Shown: in pieces, positions 46,612 through 55,301 of the stretch
How positions within the stretch are numbered: the stretch's first letter is position 1
Layout of the letters: each line of letters opens with the position of its first letter
Assembly (NCBI RefSeq): GCF_000420445.1
Contig: NZ_ATUY01000002.1
Span: 62,001 to 126,000, forward strand
Source: Actinotignum urinale DSM 15805
GTDB taxonomy: Bacteria; Actinomycetota; Actinomycetes; Actinomycetales; Actinomycetaceae
Length of the DNA stretch: 64,000 nt
Direction: 5' to 3'
The notes under the pieces: generated by a model
The model's database searches: none
What the model was told of the DNA's origin: nothing
What the model saw: only the letters and a program-made list of their open reading frames with translations
Position numbers and translations under genes: made by a program

Positions 46612-49600
46612 GTGAGTTCTTTCTTTAGTCGTTTCCGTGGCCGCAACAAAGAAGAAAATGTGCCAGCCACCGAAAAAAGCACCCCTGATAACACAACAGA
46701 TACGCCCGTAGTAGCCACTGAGCATACAGATTCGGCGAAAAGCGCGCAATCAGCTACATCAGCAGATGATGCTTCCGCCCCTGAACGTGAGAAAACAACG
46801 GAGGCAAGCGAGGTCGCGCCGTCGTCGCCTTCCGCGCAATCAACAAGTGCGGACGCAAAGGTGAAAGAAACAGACGCAAAACAGCGCGAAACGGCCAACG
46901 ATACCGTGGAAGAAGAGCATGTCAACGTCGAAAAACATATGCATGAAGATGTTGAGAAGCGTGATGTGCTTCTTGCTCGCGCCTATGCAAGGTGGTTAGA
47001 GGAACTCACACAACACGCCCAAAAACGTCGTGAAGAACCGCATGTTGTCATTGATTTAACGCATCCTCACCCAACTGGTGGTGCGCAATTCGCTTCGGGT
47101 TCGCCCACACGGATTACCTCGCTGATTCGTGAGGAACATGCGCAGGCGCAGGCTTTGTCCTCCCTGGCGCAGCTACGCACTTACGTGGGTAAAACAAAGG
47201 AAATTTTCGGTTACGCACCCATCCATCTGGCGGTAGGGGAGTTAACCTGGACAGAACTTCCCAAACGCACCCCAAATAGTGACATTGAAAATAGTTACGA
47301 AAATACTGGGGAATTGAAGCTAGATCCTCAAAGTATTCGAGACAGAGAACTTGACGCTGCCTCGGCTATGGGGCTCGTCGAAGAAGGAGAAGCACTTCCC
47401 GTTACCGCCATACCTCAAACTGGAAATAGTGAGGAAGAACCTCTTCCGCAGGCGAGTGAAGTAAAAGAAGCCATCCTTTTCCGCGAAATTGATTTGGAAG
47501 ACAAAGGCGACGACGCAGTCATCACACCAACACCGAATTTCGCAATCAATCAGAAACTTGTTGATGCCTTGCGCCACCACGGAACACCGATTCGCGAACT
47601 AGGTAAACTATCGTCCGATAGCGTGGTGAGCGAAGATGAGCTGATTATGAGGGTGCGCCAACTTGCCCACACGTATTTGCCGGGCGCTTCCTATCGTCCC
47701 ATGACTCTCATGGGTGTTTTTGACGAACCTACCGAGCGACTCCTCACAGATTTTATTGCCATGAAACCCATGATTTCGCAGTCGGGGTTGTTGTGTGCAG
47801 TTGCTGGGGACGAAGCGTTGCGGCAAATATCCAGCCAGCAACTTCCGCCCGCCTCAGATGTGGACCGCGATCCGGAATCAGAGCGAGGCGTTGGGGATCT
47901 GGATGTGGAAGAAATAGCGGCGGTTGAGGCCGTAGCGAGCGGGCGAAATATTGTTATTAACACCCCTCCCGGTTCCCACGGCTTATCTGTGCTCGTCTCC
48001 ATCGTGGCGGACGCCGCGGCGAGCGGACGTAGCGTTCTGTACGTACCAGCTTCTCCTAACCGCATGAGGGCTTTCCTTCAGGAGGCAGAGCGTGCCGGTG
48101 TTGACGACATGGTGTTTGATGTTGCAGATACGGATAACGCGGCCATGCGTTTGCGTACAGGTTGGAGACAGGAATTTCCCTTCTTCGACGAGGAACATTC
48201 GGCGAGTGTTTCGAAGGAACTTAAATCAAGTAGGCGAGATTTAACGAATTATTTGGCTGCCTTGCATAGCACGGATCCGGTGTGGAAAACCTCTGTTTTT
48301 GATATTATCCAGCACCTTGCCGAGATTTCTTCCCACAAAAATGGGCCACAAACCAAGATACGCCTTCAAGTGAAAACTGCCGAAAAAGTGATGGAGAATC
48401 GCGCCGGTATTCTTGACACTCTTCACAAGGCTTTCGATTCAGGCGCATTGAGCGCCACGGGTAATTCGCCGTGGGTGCTCACAGATATTTCCACTAAGGA
48501 AGATGCCGAGCGCGCGTATTCCGTGGTGAAACGCCTCGCCATGGAAACTCTGCCCTTAACGATGGAGCAGTCTCAGCGTGTGACGGGCGAAGTTGGTTTG
48601 AAGCGTTCAGCATCCATCGCTGAATGGATTGAGCAAATTCGCATGTTGGAAGGTATCGCTTCCACTCTCGAAACTTTCAAAACAACCATTTACGACCGTA
48701 GCGTTCAAGACATGGTTATTGCGACGGCGAGCGACGAATGGCGTGAAAAACACGGTCACAGCATGAAGCGTTCAAGACGTCGTGCCCTGGTGAAACAGGC
48801 GAAAGATTTTGTACGCCCAGGCGTGAATATTCACGATATGCACGGGGCACTCAGCGAAGTTGCGAAACAGCGCGAGGTGTGGCGTCGCTACAGTGCGGAG
48901 TCCGATTGGCCATCGTTGCCCGACGGAATGACGATGATTCGTGCCACGGCGAAAGAAGTTGATCGGCAACTGGAACAACTAGAAAAGATCCTTCCTGAAG
49001 ATCGCCGTTTGCGCGACGAACCCATTGAGGAACTCCTAGGGTTGGTGCGTACCCTTGCTTCGCAAAAGGAAGTTTTGGATACCCAACCGCTTCGCTATCA
49101 GCTGATGAGGGATTTACGCAACGAGGGTCTTGGAGCTTTTGTGGAAGATCTCGTGGACCGAAAAGTTCCGGTGTCCAACATTGATGCCGAACTTGATTTG
49201 GCATACACGAACTCTGTTTTCGAGCAACTCATTGCACGCAACGCAATCCTTGCCAACGCCAGCCCCGCACAGGTGTTGGCAATGGTGAACCGCGTGCGCC
49301 AACTCGACACCGAACATGTCCTCAATCTGTCCGAACCCGTATTGCGTTCCACGGTGCGTATTATGCGTTCGACTGCCCGCAAGAACCGTGACGCCCTCGT
49401 GGCATGCGACCGACTTCTTGCATCTCGTAAAACCGCTGCAATTCGAGATATTGCAACGCGCCACAAAGACATTATTCAAACATCGAGGCCGGTGTGGGTT
49501 GCTCCAGCCGTTGTCGTCGCAGAATATGTTCCCCAGGTGACTTGGGCGGATCTTCTGATTATTGACAACAGTGAGGAAATGTCGCTGGCTAGTGTTGTTA

Positions 49601-51117
49601 GCGCGGTGGCTCGTGGTAGCCAGGTTGTTGCGTGCGGTGATGTGCACCGTGCCCGCGAAGGTAGCGCTCTTGAGGCATTCGCCCAAGCTCTTCCCAGCAT
49701 CACCCTTCCCACGTTACGTGCTCACCACGACGATGTTGCTATCAGTTTCTTGCATCGTCTCGGGTACGACGAAGCCTCCCATCTTCCCGTCGCAGGTAAA
49801 ATGCGAGCAACAGGCCAGCGTCTCACGGTTGTTGATGGGCGTGGAGTTCCTTCCCCGGCAACAGGTTTGGTGGAAGCTACAACTGCGGAGGTGGATGCCG
49901 TCGTCGATGCCGTCGTCGATCACATGCTGTCGCGAAACAACGAATCTTTGGCTGTTATCACAGGCTCCCAACTTCACGCAACACGTGTGCGCAACGCCGT
50001 AGATAAGGCAATTGAGCAAAATCCTGCGCTGTTGGCGGCGCGTCGTTCCCAATCAACAGAACCCCTCGTCATTACGGATGTAACACAGATTGGCGGTTTG
50101 CGTCGCGATAGTGTTATTTTCTCACTCGGTTTCGGTAAAACGGTTCACGGGCGAGTTCTTCATAACTTCGGGGCACTTTCTACTCCTGAGGGCATGGATC
50201 ACCTTATTGAGGCAATGCTTGTTCCTCGCCACTATATGCACGTCATATCCTCCCTTGCGGCCGATGAGATTAGCGTTGATGATATGAACGCAAAAGCTCC
50301 GCGCATGATTAAGGAACTTCTCGATGAAGTTGCGAAATCTAGTGTGGATATGACGGCCGAAGAGAACCGAACTCAAGCCTCGCCGCTTCTACTGGACTTA
50401 GAAGCACGTTTACGCAAACTCGGTTTGAGCACAAACCTTTATTACGGGCATGGGCGCGGTGTGAGAATCCCACTTGTTGTGGGGGAAAACGACGGCGACT
50501 GGCGTGTTGCTATCCTCACCGACGATGCAGCATATATGAAAGAAAAGTCTCTGCGGCGCCGTGACCGACACATGGTTGAGGCACTTAACGAACTGGGCTG
50601 GTTGGTCACGTATTGCTATTCCACTTCAGCATTCCTTGACCCGCAGGGAGAAGCGGAACGAATCGCAAGTTTGCTGAGAGTTGTGGCAACGGCTCAAAGC
50701 CCCGAAGTATCTGGTGAATCCTTGAATTTCGGTGCCGATTCATGGGAGACGTTTAACGCTGTGACGGACGCGGTTGTTCCCGAAGAACTAGCGAACCAAG
50801 ACGAAGGCAAGGACGACGCTACACGTTCCGAACCTTTACGTGGCGGTATCGCTAATGTGACAACCAAGGGAGAACAAAAACCCGAGCCGAAAGAACGCAC
50901 ACAAAAACCAAATATTCAACCCGGGCTACCTCTCGCCGCGTATTCCGACGATCAACTTGACGATATGGTTGCGTGGATTGCTTCCGACGGCATAGAACGT
51001 ACCGAAGCGGATTACGTTAAAGAGTTGCGTAACGAATTAGATATTCGACGCCGTGGCGCCCAAATTGATGCAGTTTTGGGAAATGTTGTTCGCCGTAGCG
51101 GATATGTAAACCAGTAG
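46612..51117 (+). CDS. large helicase/nuclease-like protein with degenerate SF1 ATPase motifs
   Basis: 1501 residues from GTG 46612. A disordered acidic N-terminus (1-110) precedes an unrecognised region (~110-430). An SF1-helicase-like part follows. The Walker A position reads NTPPGSHGLS (about 449-458), without the Lys. The Walker B position reads LLIIDNSEEMS (about 981-991), without the DE pair. The next motif is ACGDVHRA instead of a GDxxQ form. The C-terminal ~180 residues have a Vsr/PD-(D/E)xK-like segment, DDAAYMKEKSLRRRDRHM then NELGWLVTYCYST. ATP hydrolysis seems lost. The conserved length argues against a pseudogene. Confidence 0.75.
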   Translation: MSSFFSRFRGRNKEENVPATEKSTPDNTTDTPVVATEHTDSAKSAQSATSADDASAPEREKTTEASEVAPSSPSAQSTSADAKVKETDAKQRETANDTVEEEHVNVEKHMHEDVEKRDVLLARAYARWLEELTQHAQKRREEPHVVIDLTHPHPTGGAQFASGSPTRITSLIREEHAQAQALSSLAQLRTYVGKTKEIFGYAPIHLAVGELTWTELPKRTPNSDIENSYENTGELKLDPQSIRDRELDAASAMGLVEEGEALPVTAIPQTGNSEEEPLPQASEVKEAILFREIDLEDKGDDAVITPTPNFAINQKLVDALRHHGTPIRELGKLSSDSVVSEDELIMRVRQLAHTYLPGASYRPMTLMGVFDEPTERLLTDFIAMKPMISQSGLLCAVAGDEALRQISSQQLPPASDVDRDPESERGVGDLDVEEIAAVEAVASGRNIVINTPPGSHGLSVLVSIVADAAASGRSVLYVPASPNRMRAFLQEAERAGVDDMVFDVADTDNAAMRLRTGWRQEFPFFDEEHSASVSKELKSSRRDLTNYLAALHSTDPVWKTSVFDIIQHLAEISSHKNGPQTKIRLQVKTAEKVMENRAGILDTLHKAFDSGALSATGNSPWVLTDISTKEDAERAYSVVKRLAMETLPLTMEQSQRVTGEVGLKRSASIAEWIEQIRMLEGIASTLETFKTTIYDRSVQDMVIATASDEWREKHGHSMKRSRRRALVKQAKDFVRPGVNIHDMHGALSEVAKQREVWRRYSAESDWPSLPDGMTMIRATAKEVDRQLEQLEKILPEDRRLRDEPIEELLGLVRTLASQKEVLDTQPLRYQLMRDLRNEGLGAFVEDLVDRKVPVSNIDAELDLAYTNSVFEQLIARNAILANASPAQVLAMVNRVRQLDTEHVLNLSEPVLRSTVRIMRSTARKNRDALVACDRLLASRKTAAIRDIATRHKDIIQTSRPVWVAPAVVVAEYVPQVTWADLLIIDNSEEMSLASVVSAVARGSQVVACGDVHRAREGSALEAFAQALPSITLPTLRAHHDDVAISFLHRLGYDEASHLPVAGKMRATGQRLTVVDGRGVPSPATGLVEATTAEVDAVVDAVVDHMLSRNNESLAVITGSQLHATRVRNAVDKAIEQNPALLAARRSQSTEPLVITDVTQIGGLRRDSVIFSLGFGKTVHGRVLHNFGALSTPEGMDHLIEAMLVPRHYMHVISSLAADEISVDDMNAKAPRMIKELLDEVAKSSVDMTAEENRTQASPLLLDLEARLRKLGLSTNLYYGHGRGVRIPLVVGENDGDWRVAILTDDAAYMKEKSLRRRDRHMVEALNELGWLVTYCYSTSAFLDPQGEAERIASLLRVVATAQSPEVSGESLNFGADSWETFNAVTDAVVPEELANQDEGKDDATRSEPLRGGIANVTTKGEQKPEPKERTQKPNIQPGLPLAAYSDDQLDDMVAWIASDGIERTEADYVKELRNELDIRRRGAQIDAVLGNVVRRSGYVNQ

Positions 51118-51136
51118 CGTTAGCGTACATACTTTG

Positions 51137-51191
51137 TCGATGTAGGGGATTGAAGAAAGTGCACTGTCAGCAGGCCCAACCCCTACATCGA
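51137..51191. repeat. 12-bp inverted repeat after the large gene
   Basis: TCGATGTAGGGG (51137-51148) and CCCCTACATCGA (51180-51191). With one bulge the stem extends to 15 pairs. No T run follows. Confidence 0.8.
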
Positions 51192-51281
51192 ACATCATTT
51201 TCGACGCTACAGCTAAACGCTGCGAGCAGAAACCTACGCACGCGGTGATAAAATGCAACTGCGCATAACGTTCCTACTATT

Positions 51282-51287
51282 TAGGTT
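51282..51287 (+). promoter_or_regulatory. -10 hexamer of a small leaderless gene
   Basis: TAGGTT ends six bases before ATG 51294. Confidence 0.5.
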
Positions 51288-51293
51288 GCTAAG

Positions 51294-51533
51294 ATGAATT
51301 CTCGCAAGCACGCCCTGGCTATCCGGCTCTCCAGTGTCGATCAGGCACGTGTGGACAGTGGAGAATTGGCAGACGCGCATGAAGCGCTGCGCCAGGCAGC
51401 GCGGCAGCAACATTCAGGAAGCAACGATAAAACAAACATGAGGAAAAAAGCGGGGGAATCCGCATCGCATCGGTTTTCTGAACATGACATAGCCATTTTG
51501 CGTGAATGTCCCCCGCATTTCGGTAAATTGTAA
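51294..51533 (+). CDS. small hypothetical protein ending in a PPHxG motif
   Basis: 79 residues, hydrophilic, no signal peptide. The middle is Lys/Ser/Asn-rich and probably disordered. The end, FSEHDIAILRECPPHFGKL, has the look of a conserved short helix plus Pro-Pro-His turn that I have seen in actinobacterial small proteins, but I cannot name a family. A hexamer TAGGTT six bases before the ATG supports expression as a leaderless mRNA. It lies between the large gene and convergent mscL. Confidence 0.6.
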   Translation: MNSRKHALAIRLSSVDQARVDSGELADAHEALRQAARQQHSGSNDKTNMRKKAGESASHRFSEHDIAILRECPPHFGKL

Positions 51534-51598
51534 AAGGCGCTCACTTTCCAGTAGCGCTTCTTGCAACCGTCCAGGTGGTAGCAAGAAGGGAATATAAG

Positions 51599-52012
51599 CT
51601 ACTGTACGTGAGTATCGTCTTTTGCCGGATGCTCACGCTGTGCACGTATTTCGTCACGAATCTCGGTTAAGAGCGCGATTTCAGCGGGGATTTCTTCTTC
51701 CTTTTCAGGTTCGGCGTTGCGCTCGCGGAGCTTATTGAGCGGGTATACGATGAACACGTAGAGGGAGACTGCGATAATAAGGAAATTTACGACGGCGGTG
51801 ATGAAATCACCGAAAGCAATATGGCCGGAACCTACATGCCAAACAAATCTTCCGTCGAAATTCGGCTGCCCAAAAATCGCGGCAATGAGTGGCATAATGA
51901 TTTTTTGCGTCAGCGATGTTACGACGGCGGAGAAGGCCGCGCCAATAATAACGCCGATGGCAAGATCCATAACGTTTCCGCGAGAAATAAACTTCTTGAA
52001 GCCCTGAATCAC
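51599..52012 (-). CDS. mscL: large-conductance mechanosensitive channel
   Basis: 137 residues from GTG 52012, preceded by AGAAAGGA. N-terminal MIQGFKKFISRGNVMDLAIGVIIGAAF is the family hallmark helix and pore-lining TM1 (~15-40); TM2 is at ~68-92; a charged cytoplasmic helix follows. It opens under membrane tension to release solutes during osmotic downshock. It is the first of several genes (SAF protein, 5-FTHF cyclo-ligase, moeA, GlpR-like) whose order is shared by many actinobacteria. Confidence 0.96.
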   Translation of the reverse strand: MIQGFKKFISRGNVMDLAIGVIIGAAFSAVVTSLTQKIIMPLIAAIFGQPNFDGRFVWHVGSGHIAFGDFITAVVNFLIIAVSLYVFIVYPLNKLRERNAEPEKEEEIPAEIALLTEIRDEIRAQREHPAKDDTHVQ

Positions 52013-52341
52013 GGCTTATCCTTTCTGAAGGGTGAGTATAGGTGTTTAACATGAATATATTTTTCAAACATGCATAAGTGTACAGGCTTTATGAAGTGGG
52101 ACGTTTTCTTAATATTCGAAAAGTATCTGTTCGTGGCAGTGTTTTACGCGCGTCGTTAATGCGTCAAGATGCCTGGTTAGTGACGATGTGCCAAGATGCC
52201 TGGTTAGTGACGATGTGCCAAGAAGCGCGGTTTGTGGGGAGGAATGAAAGGCGTGCTCTGTAACGATGCGCCGAAAACCTGCTCCAAAAGATGCGCAAAA
52301 AGTGCGGTGTACTTCCAACATTGTTGGGAGAAGTTCAGGTG
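52013..52341. other. intergenic region with 27-bp direct repeats
   Basis: A 27-bp unit beginning CAAGATGCCTGGTTAGTGAC (52165-52191) repeats immediately at 52192-52218, with a third start (CAAGA) at 52219. No gene is seen; the mscL leader is at the left end. Confidence 0.8.
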
Positions 52342-53010
52342 TTATGGAGGCTCTGTGCTGGATTTTTCTGTGGTTGAGGGGAGCGCAATAACAGCGTTCT
52401 GTGTTGCGTGCGTGAGCACGGACTGCGCGTCCTTAGTAGGAATGGAAACGTAAAGAATAGTGGCTGTTGAAGTGTCGAGGCCGCCACTATGCGCGGATTC
52501 CTTTCCTTTTCCGACGAGAACGGCTCCAGAACACAGAATTGTTGATTGTGCGGGCGCTTGATTCTCAGCTCCTAACGGCATGTTTTTCGGTGTCGAATAC
52601 AGAGTCAGGTGAGTCCCGGTGTCAAGAAAACCCGCAAAAGATGCGTCTTTTACCGAAATAGGGAGAATCGTGTGGCCACCAGGAGCGCTATCGAGAAATT
52701 CAGAACTAAGAATATGCTTTTTACTCAATGCACTTCCCTCAACACTGTTCACGGCGAGAGTTTTCCCAACAATACTTTGTGCATCACGAACAACGCCTTG
52801 GGGAATTAATCTTTCCGGCACGTGTTCTTCGCGAAGATCCTGCTCAGAAAGCACGCTCCCCGCATGAATGTCGCGTTGAGCAACAACAACTTTTTCCATA
52901 ACCGGCGTTGCTGGCGCAAAAGCAGAGATAACAACGTATAGCCCTGCCAGAATGCACAGAAGCCAGAGGACAGCCCTGTATGTCCATAAAAAAGCGCGAA
53001 GTTTTTGCAT
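52342..53010 (-). CDS. SAF-domain (CpaB/RcpC-like) membrane-anchored protein
   Basis: 222 residues. One membrane helix (about 12-31), then an external SAF domain (~40-105, VVVAQRDIHAGSVLSEQDL...VPERLIPQG), then a beta-rich domain with a Cys. It is the RcpC/CpaB-like form usually found between mscL and the cyclo-ligase in actinobacteria, here without pilus genes. A TACAGT hexamer lies six bases before the ATG. The first codons form the right arm of a terminator-like hairpin. Confidence 0.85.
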   Translation of the reverse strand: MQKLRAFLWTYRAVLWLLCILAGLYVVISAFAPATPVMEKVVVAQRDIHAGSVLSEQDLREEHVPERLIPQGVVRDAQSIVGKTLAVNSVEGSALSKKHILSSEFLDSAPGGHTILPISVKDASFAGFLDTGTHLTLYSTPKNMPLGAENQAPAQSTILCSGAVLVGKGKESAHSGGLDTSTATILYVSIPTKDAQSVLTHATQNAVIALPSTTEKSSTEPP

Positions 53011-53045
53011 ACATGGACTGTACAGCGTAAAACTTCGCGCTTTTT
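52989..53045 (-). terminator. terminator hairpin straddling the SAF gene start
   Basis: AAAAAGCGCGAAGTTTT (52989-53005) and its exact inverted copy (53029-53045) enclose 23 bases with the SAF start codon and its TACAGT hexamer. On the minus strand six T follow, so it can end the cyclo-ligase transcript. Confidence 0.8.
53017..53022 (-). promoter_or_regulatory. -10 hexamer of the leaderless SAF gene
   Basis: TACAGT on the minus strand ends six bases before ATG 53010. Confidence 0.45.
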
Positions 53046-53100
53046 CGTCGTCGTAGAAAAATGTGGAAAACCGTAAGTGGCATCAAAGCTGTGGATAAAT

Positions 53101-53721
53101 TTAATCCCCAAGTTTAATGACGCGGTCGGGAAGGATTGCGTAGGAAACCTTCATATCTAAGTTATCGTGAGGAAGATTCATATCCACAAACTCGTCCGGG
53201 AACACCATAGCCGCGATTTTCACATTTTTCGGAACCGTTTTCAAAACGCGATCATACCAACCGCCACCCTGCCCCAAGCGGTAACCCTGTCGATTCACAA
53301 GCAACGCGGGCAAAATAATCACACTGACCTCTTTGAGCGCACGGCTATCCAGAGCTTGACCGCTGGGAGCCGGTGGACGTCCGGGCGCCTGAGCGCTCAA
53401 ATCGTCGTCGCTAATATACCAGGCCCACTGGCGGGCGAGCTTTGGCCCCAGTTTGGGCACGAGAAGCCGGTGCCCCTCCCGTACAAGACGCGCACTCAAC
53501 TCGCGCGTGCCCGGCTCATTCGCTACGGAAATATAGCTTGCAACTGCTGGCGCATCTCCAATAAATTGAGAAATTGTTTCTTCCCACTGTGCATTTGCGT
53601 CAAGTTTTTCGTTTCTGCTCCGCTTGGAACGGTTTTTGCGGACGGCTGCGCGAAGAGCTTGTTTTGCCTCAATCATGGGCAGGCTGGAAACATCAGGGTA
53701 CAGTTTGAGAGCTGAAGTCAT
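53101..53721 (-). CDS. 5-formyltetrahydrofolate cyclo-ligase
   Basis: 206 residues. Family motifs: a basic N-terminal helix (RAAVRKNRSKRS), then RLGQGGGWYDR (near 152-162), the ATP/folate site. It converts 5-formyl-THF to 5,10-methenyl-THF with ATP. The start at 53721 gives usual length; a GATAAT element lies just upstream. It diverges from moeA, as in many actinobacteria. Confidence 0.93.
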   Translation of the reverse strand: MTSALKLYPDVSSLPMIEAKQALRAAVRKNRSKRSRNEKLDANAQWEETISQFIGDAPAVASYISVANEPGTRELSARLVREGHRLLVPKLGPKLARQWAWYISDDDLSAQAPGRPPAPSGQALDSRALKEVSVIILPALLVNRQGYRLGQGGGWYDRVLKTVPKNVKIAAMVFPDEFVDMNLPHDNLDMKVSYAILPDRVIKLGD

Positions 53722-53761
53722 ATATCTATTATCTCATTAACCCCTCGAATATTGTGAACTG

Positions 53762-53844
53762 ATCCACACGCTTAGAGCTCAAAGCCAAAGCGGAGCATCG
53801 CTAGAGTGTCTCACACAACTAATCCACACGCTTAGAGCTCAAAG
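53762..53844. repeat. 23-bp direct repeat upstream of moeA
   Basis: ATCCACACGCTTAGAGCTCA plus three more bases occurs at 53762-53784 and 53822-53844, an offset of 60 bp. Confidence 0.9.
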
Positions 53845-53928
53845 AGTGTTGTGAGGCGCGAGGTGGTGTGTACGTTACAGAGATTCTGAGAAAACCGGTA
53901 CGCTTAGTAGGTAGGCTAGGAGGTCGTA

Positions 53929-55167
53929 GTGAAAACCGTTGCCCAGCAGTTGGAAAAATTTTTGAAAGTGGCGCAGCCCATGGCGCCCCTGGAAGTGGAG
54001 TTGGCGGATGCCGTCTCCTGCATTCTGGCGGAGGATGTCCGCTCCCTCGTCGACGTTCCTCATACGAATCTTGCGGCCCTTGATGGTTACGCGGTTCGTG
54101 CAGATGAGACTTTCGGGGCTTCTGCGCATCCGGTAACGATGCCGGTTGTGGATGAGGTTTTTGCGTCGAGTACGGAACGGATGGCACATACGGTGGGTAG
54201 TTGTGTGCGAATCGCTTCGGGTGCGCGAATGCCGACGGGGGCGGATGCTGTGGTTCCCCTTCAGAGCACAGATTTGGGTACGGCGACCGTAACTATTAGG
54301 GAGCGTGTTGCGCCGGGCGAAAATATGCGTGCGCAGGCGGAAGATGTTGAGGCTGGTTCCGTGGTTGTGCAGGCGGGCACCCGTATTTCTTCGCGGCATA
54401 TTGCGCTGTTGGCGGCTGCTGGACGTGACCGAGTTGTTGCGCATCCCAAGCCGCGTGTGGTCATTATGTCTATCGGGGATGAGCTTGTGGAGCCGGGTAA
54501 CGCTTTGGGAACCGGGAAGATTTACGACGCTAATTCGCACGCTTTGGCGACGGCTGTAACGAATGCGGGGGCGATTGCTTATCGGGTCGGGGCTGTTCCC
54601 GATGATCGCAATACCCTTCGAGAAGCGTTAAAGGATCAATTGCTTCGCGCGGATGTCATTATTACGACGGGTGGCCTCTCTTTCGGTGGCGGGGACACGG
54701 TAAAAGATGTTCTTTCCCCGCTTGGTTCGGTGCGTTTTGATGGGCTTGCTATGAATCCTGGTCGCCAGTTGGGTGTGGGGACGATTGGCGATGTTGATGG
54801 GGGTGATGGCGGGCATGATTCTGTTGTGATTTTCTGCCTGCCGGGAAATCCTGTTTCGGCTATGGTTGCTTTTGAGGTGTTCGTTCGTCCAAGTTTGCGC
54901 AAGATGGCGGGATACAAGCATCTAACTCCGCGCTCCATTCGCGCACGGGCTACTCGCGGAGTGATGAGCCAGGTGGGGAGCCAGGATTATGTACGCGCCC
55001 AGGTTTACGGCGATCCACATGGCGGGTATGAGTTTGACCCTGTTGGCGACGTTAATCAGTTGAGCGTCTCTGATTTTTCTGTAGCTAACGGTTTAGCTAT
55101 TGTTCCTGCGGGTGTCGAGACGGTGACCATTGGCGACGAACTCGAATGCATGATTCTTAACGTGTGA
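53929..55167 (+). CDS. moeA: MoeA/gephyrin-like protein (molybdopterin molybdotransferase or Glp)
   Basis: 412 residues from GTG 53929, preceded by AGGAGG. Typical regions: DGYAVRA near 52-58, GDELVEPG near 184, TTGGLSFGGGD near 245 and LPGNPVSAMVAFE near 305. MoeA inserts molybdate into molybdopterin. In corynebacteria a moeA-like protein in this context, Glp, links FtsZ to the membrane protein GlpR. The gene here is followed by a GlpR-like gene and no other moco gene is in the window. Confidence 0.9.
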   Translation: MKTVAQQLEKFLKVAQPMAPLEVELADAVSCILAEDVRSLVDVPHTNLAALDGYAVRADETFGASAHPVTMPVVDEVFASSTERMAHTVGSCVRIASGARMPTGADAVVPLQSTDLGTATVTIRERVAPGENMRAQAEDVEAGSVVVQAGTRISSRHIALLAAAGRDRVVAHPKPRVVIMSIGDELVEPGNALGTGKIYDANSHALATAVTNAGAIAYRVGAVPDDRNTLREALKDQLLRADVIITTGGLSFGGGDTVKDVLSPLGSVRFDGLAMNPGRQLGVGTIGDVDGGDGGHDSVVIFCLPGNPVSAMVAFEVFVRPSLRKMAGYKHLTPRSIRARATRGVMSQVGSQDYVRAQVYGDPHGGYEFDPVGDVNQLSVSDFSVANGLAIVPAGVETVTIGDELECMILNV

Positions 55168-55289
55168 TTTTGGTCATATTTTGTGGTGATTTACGCCGTA
55201 ATTTTTCACATGATTCACATGAATCACACCAGTGTAATTTTCTGCAATATTGTGGGAGCGTCGTCCCTATTTTTTCCACTTCAACCCAC

Positions 55290-55295
55290 TAAAGT
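55290..55295 (+). promoter_or_regulatory. -10 hexamer of the leaderless GlpR-like gene
   Basis: TAAAGT ends six bases before GTG 55302. Confidence 0.5.
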
Positions 55296-55301
55296 TACAG
55301 T

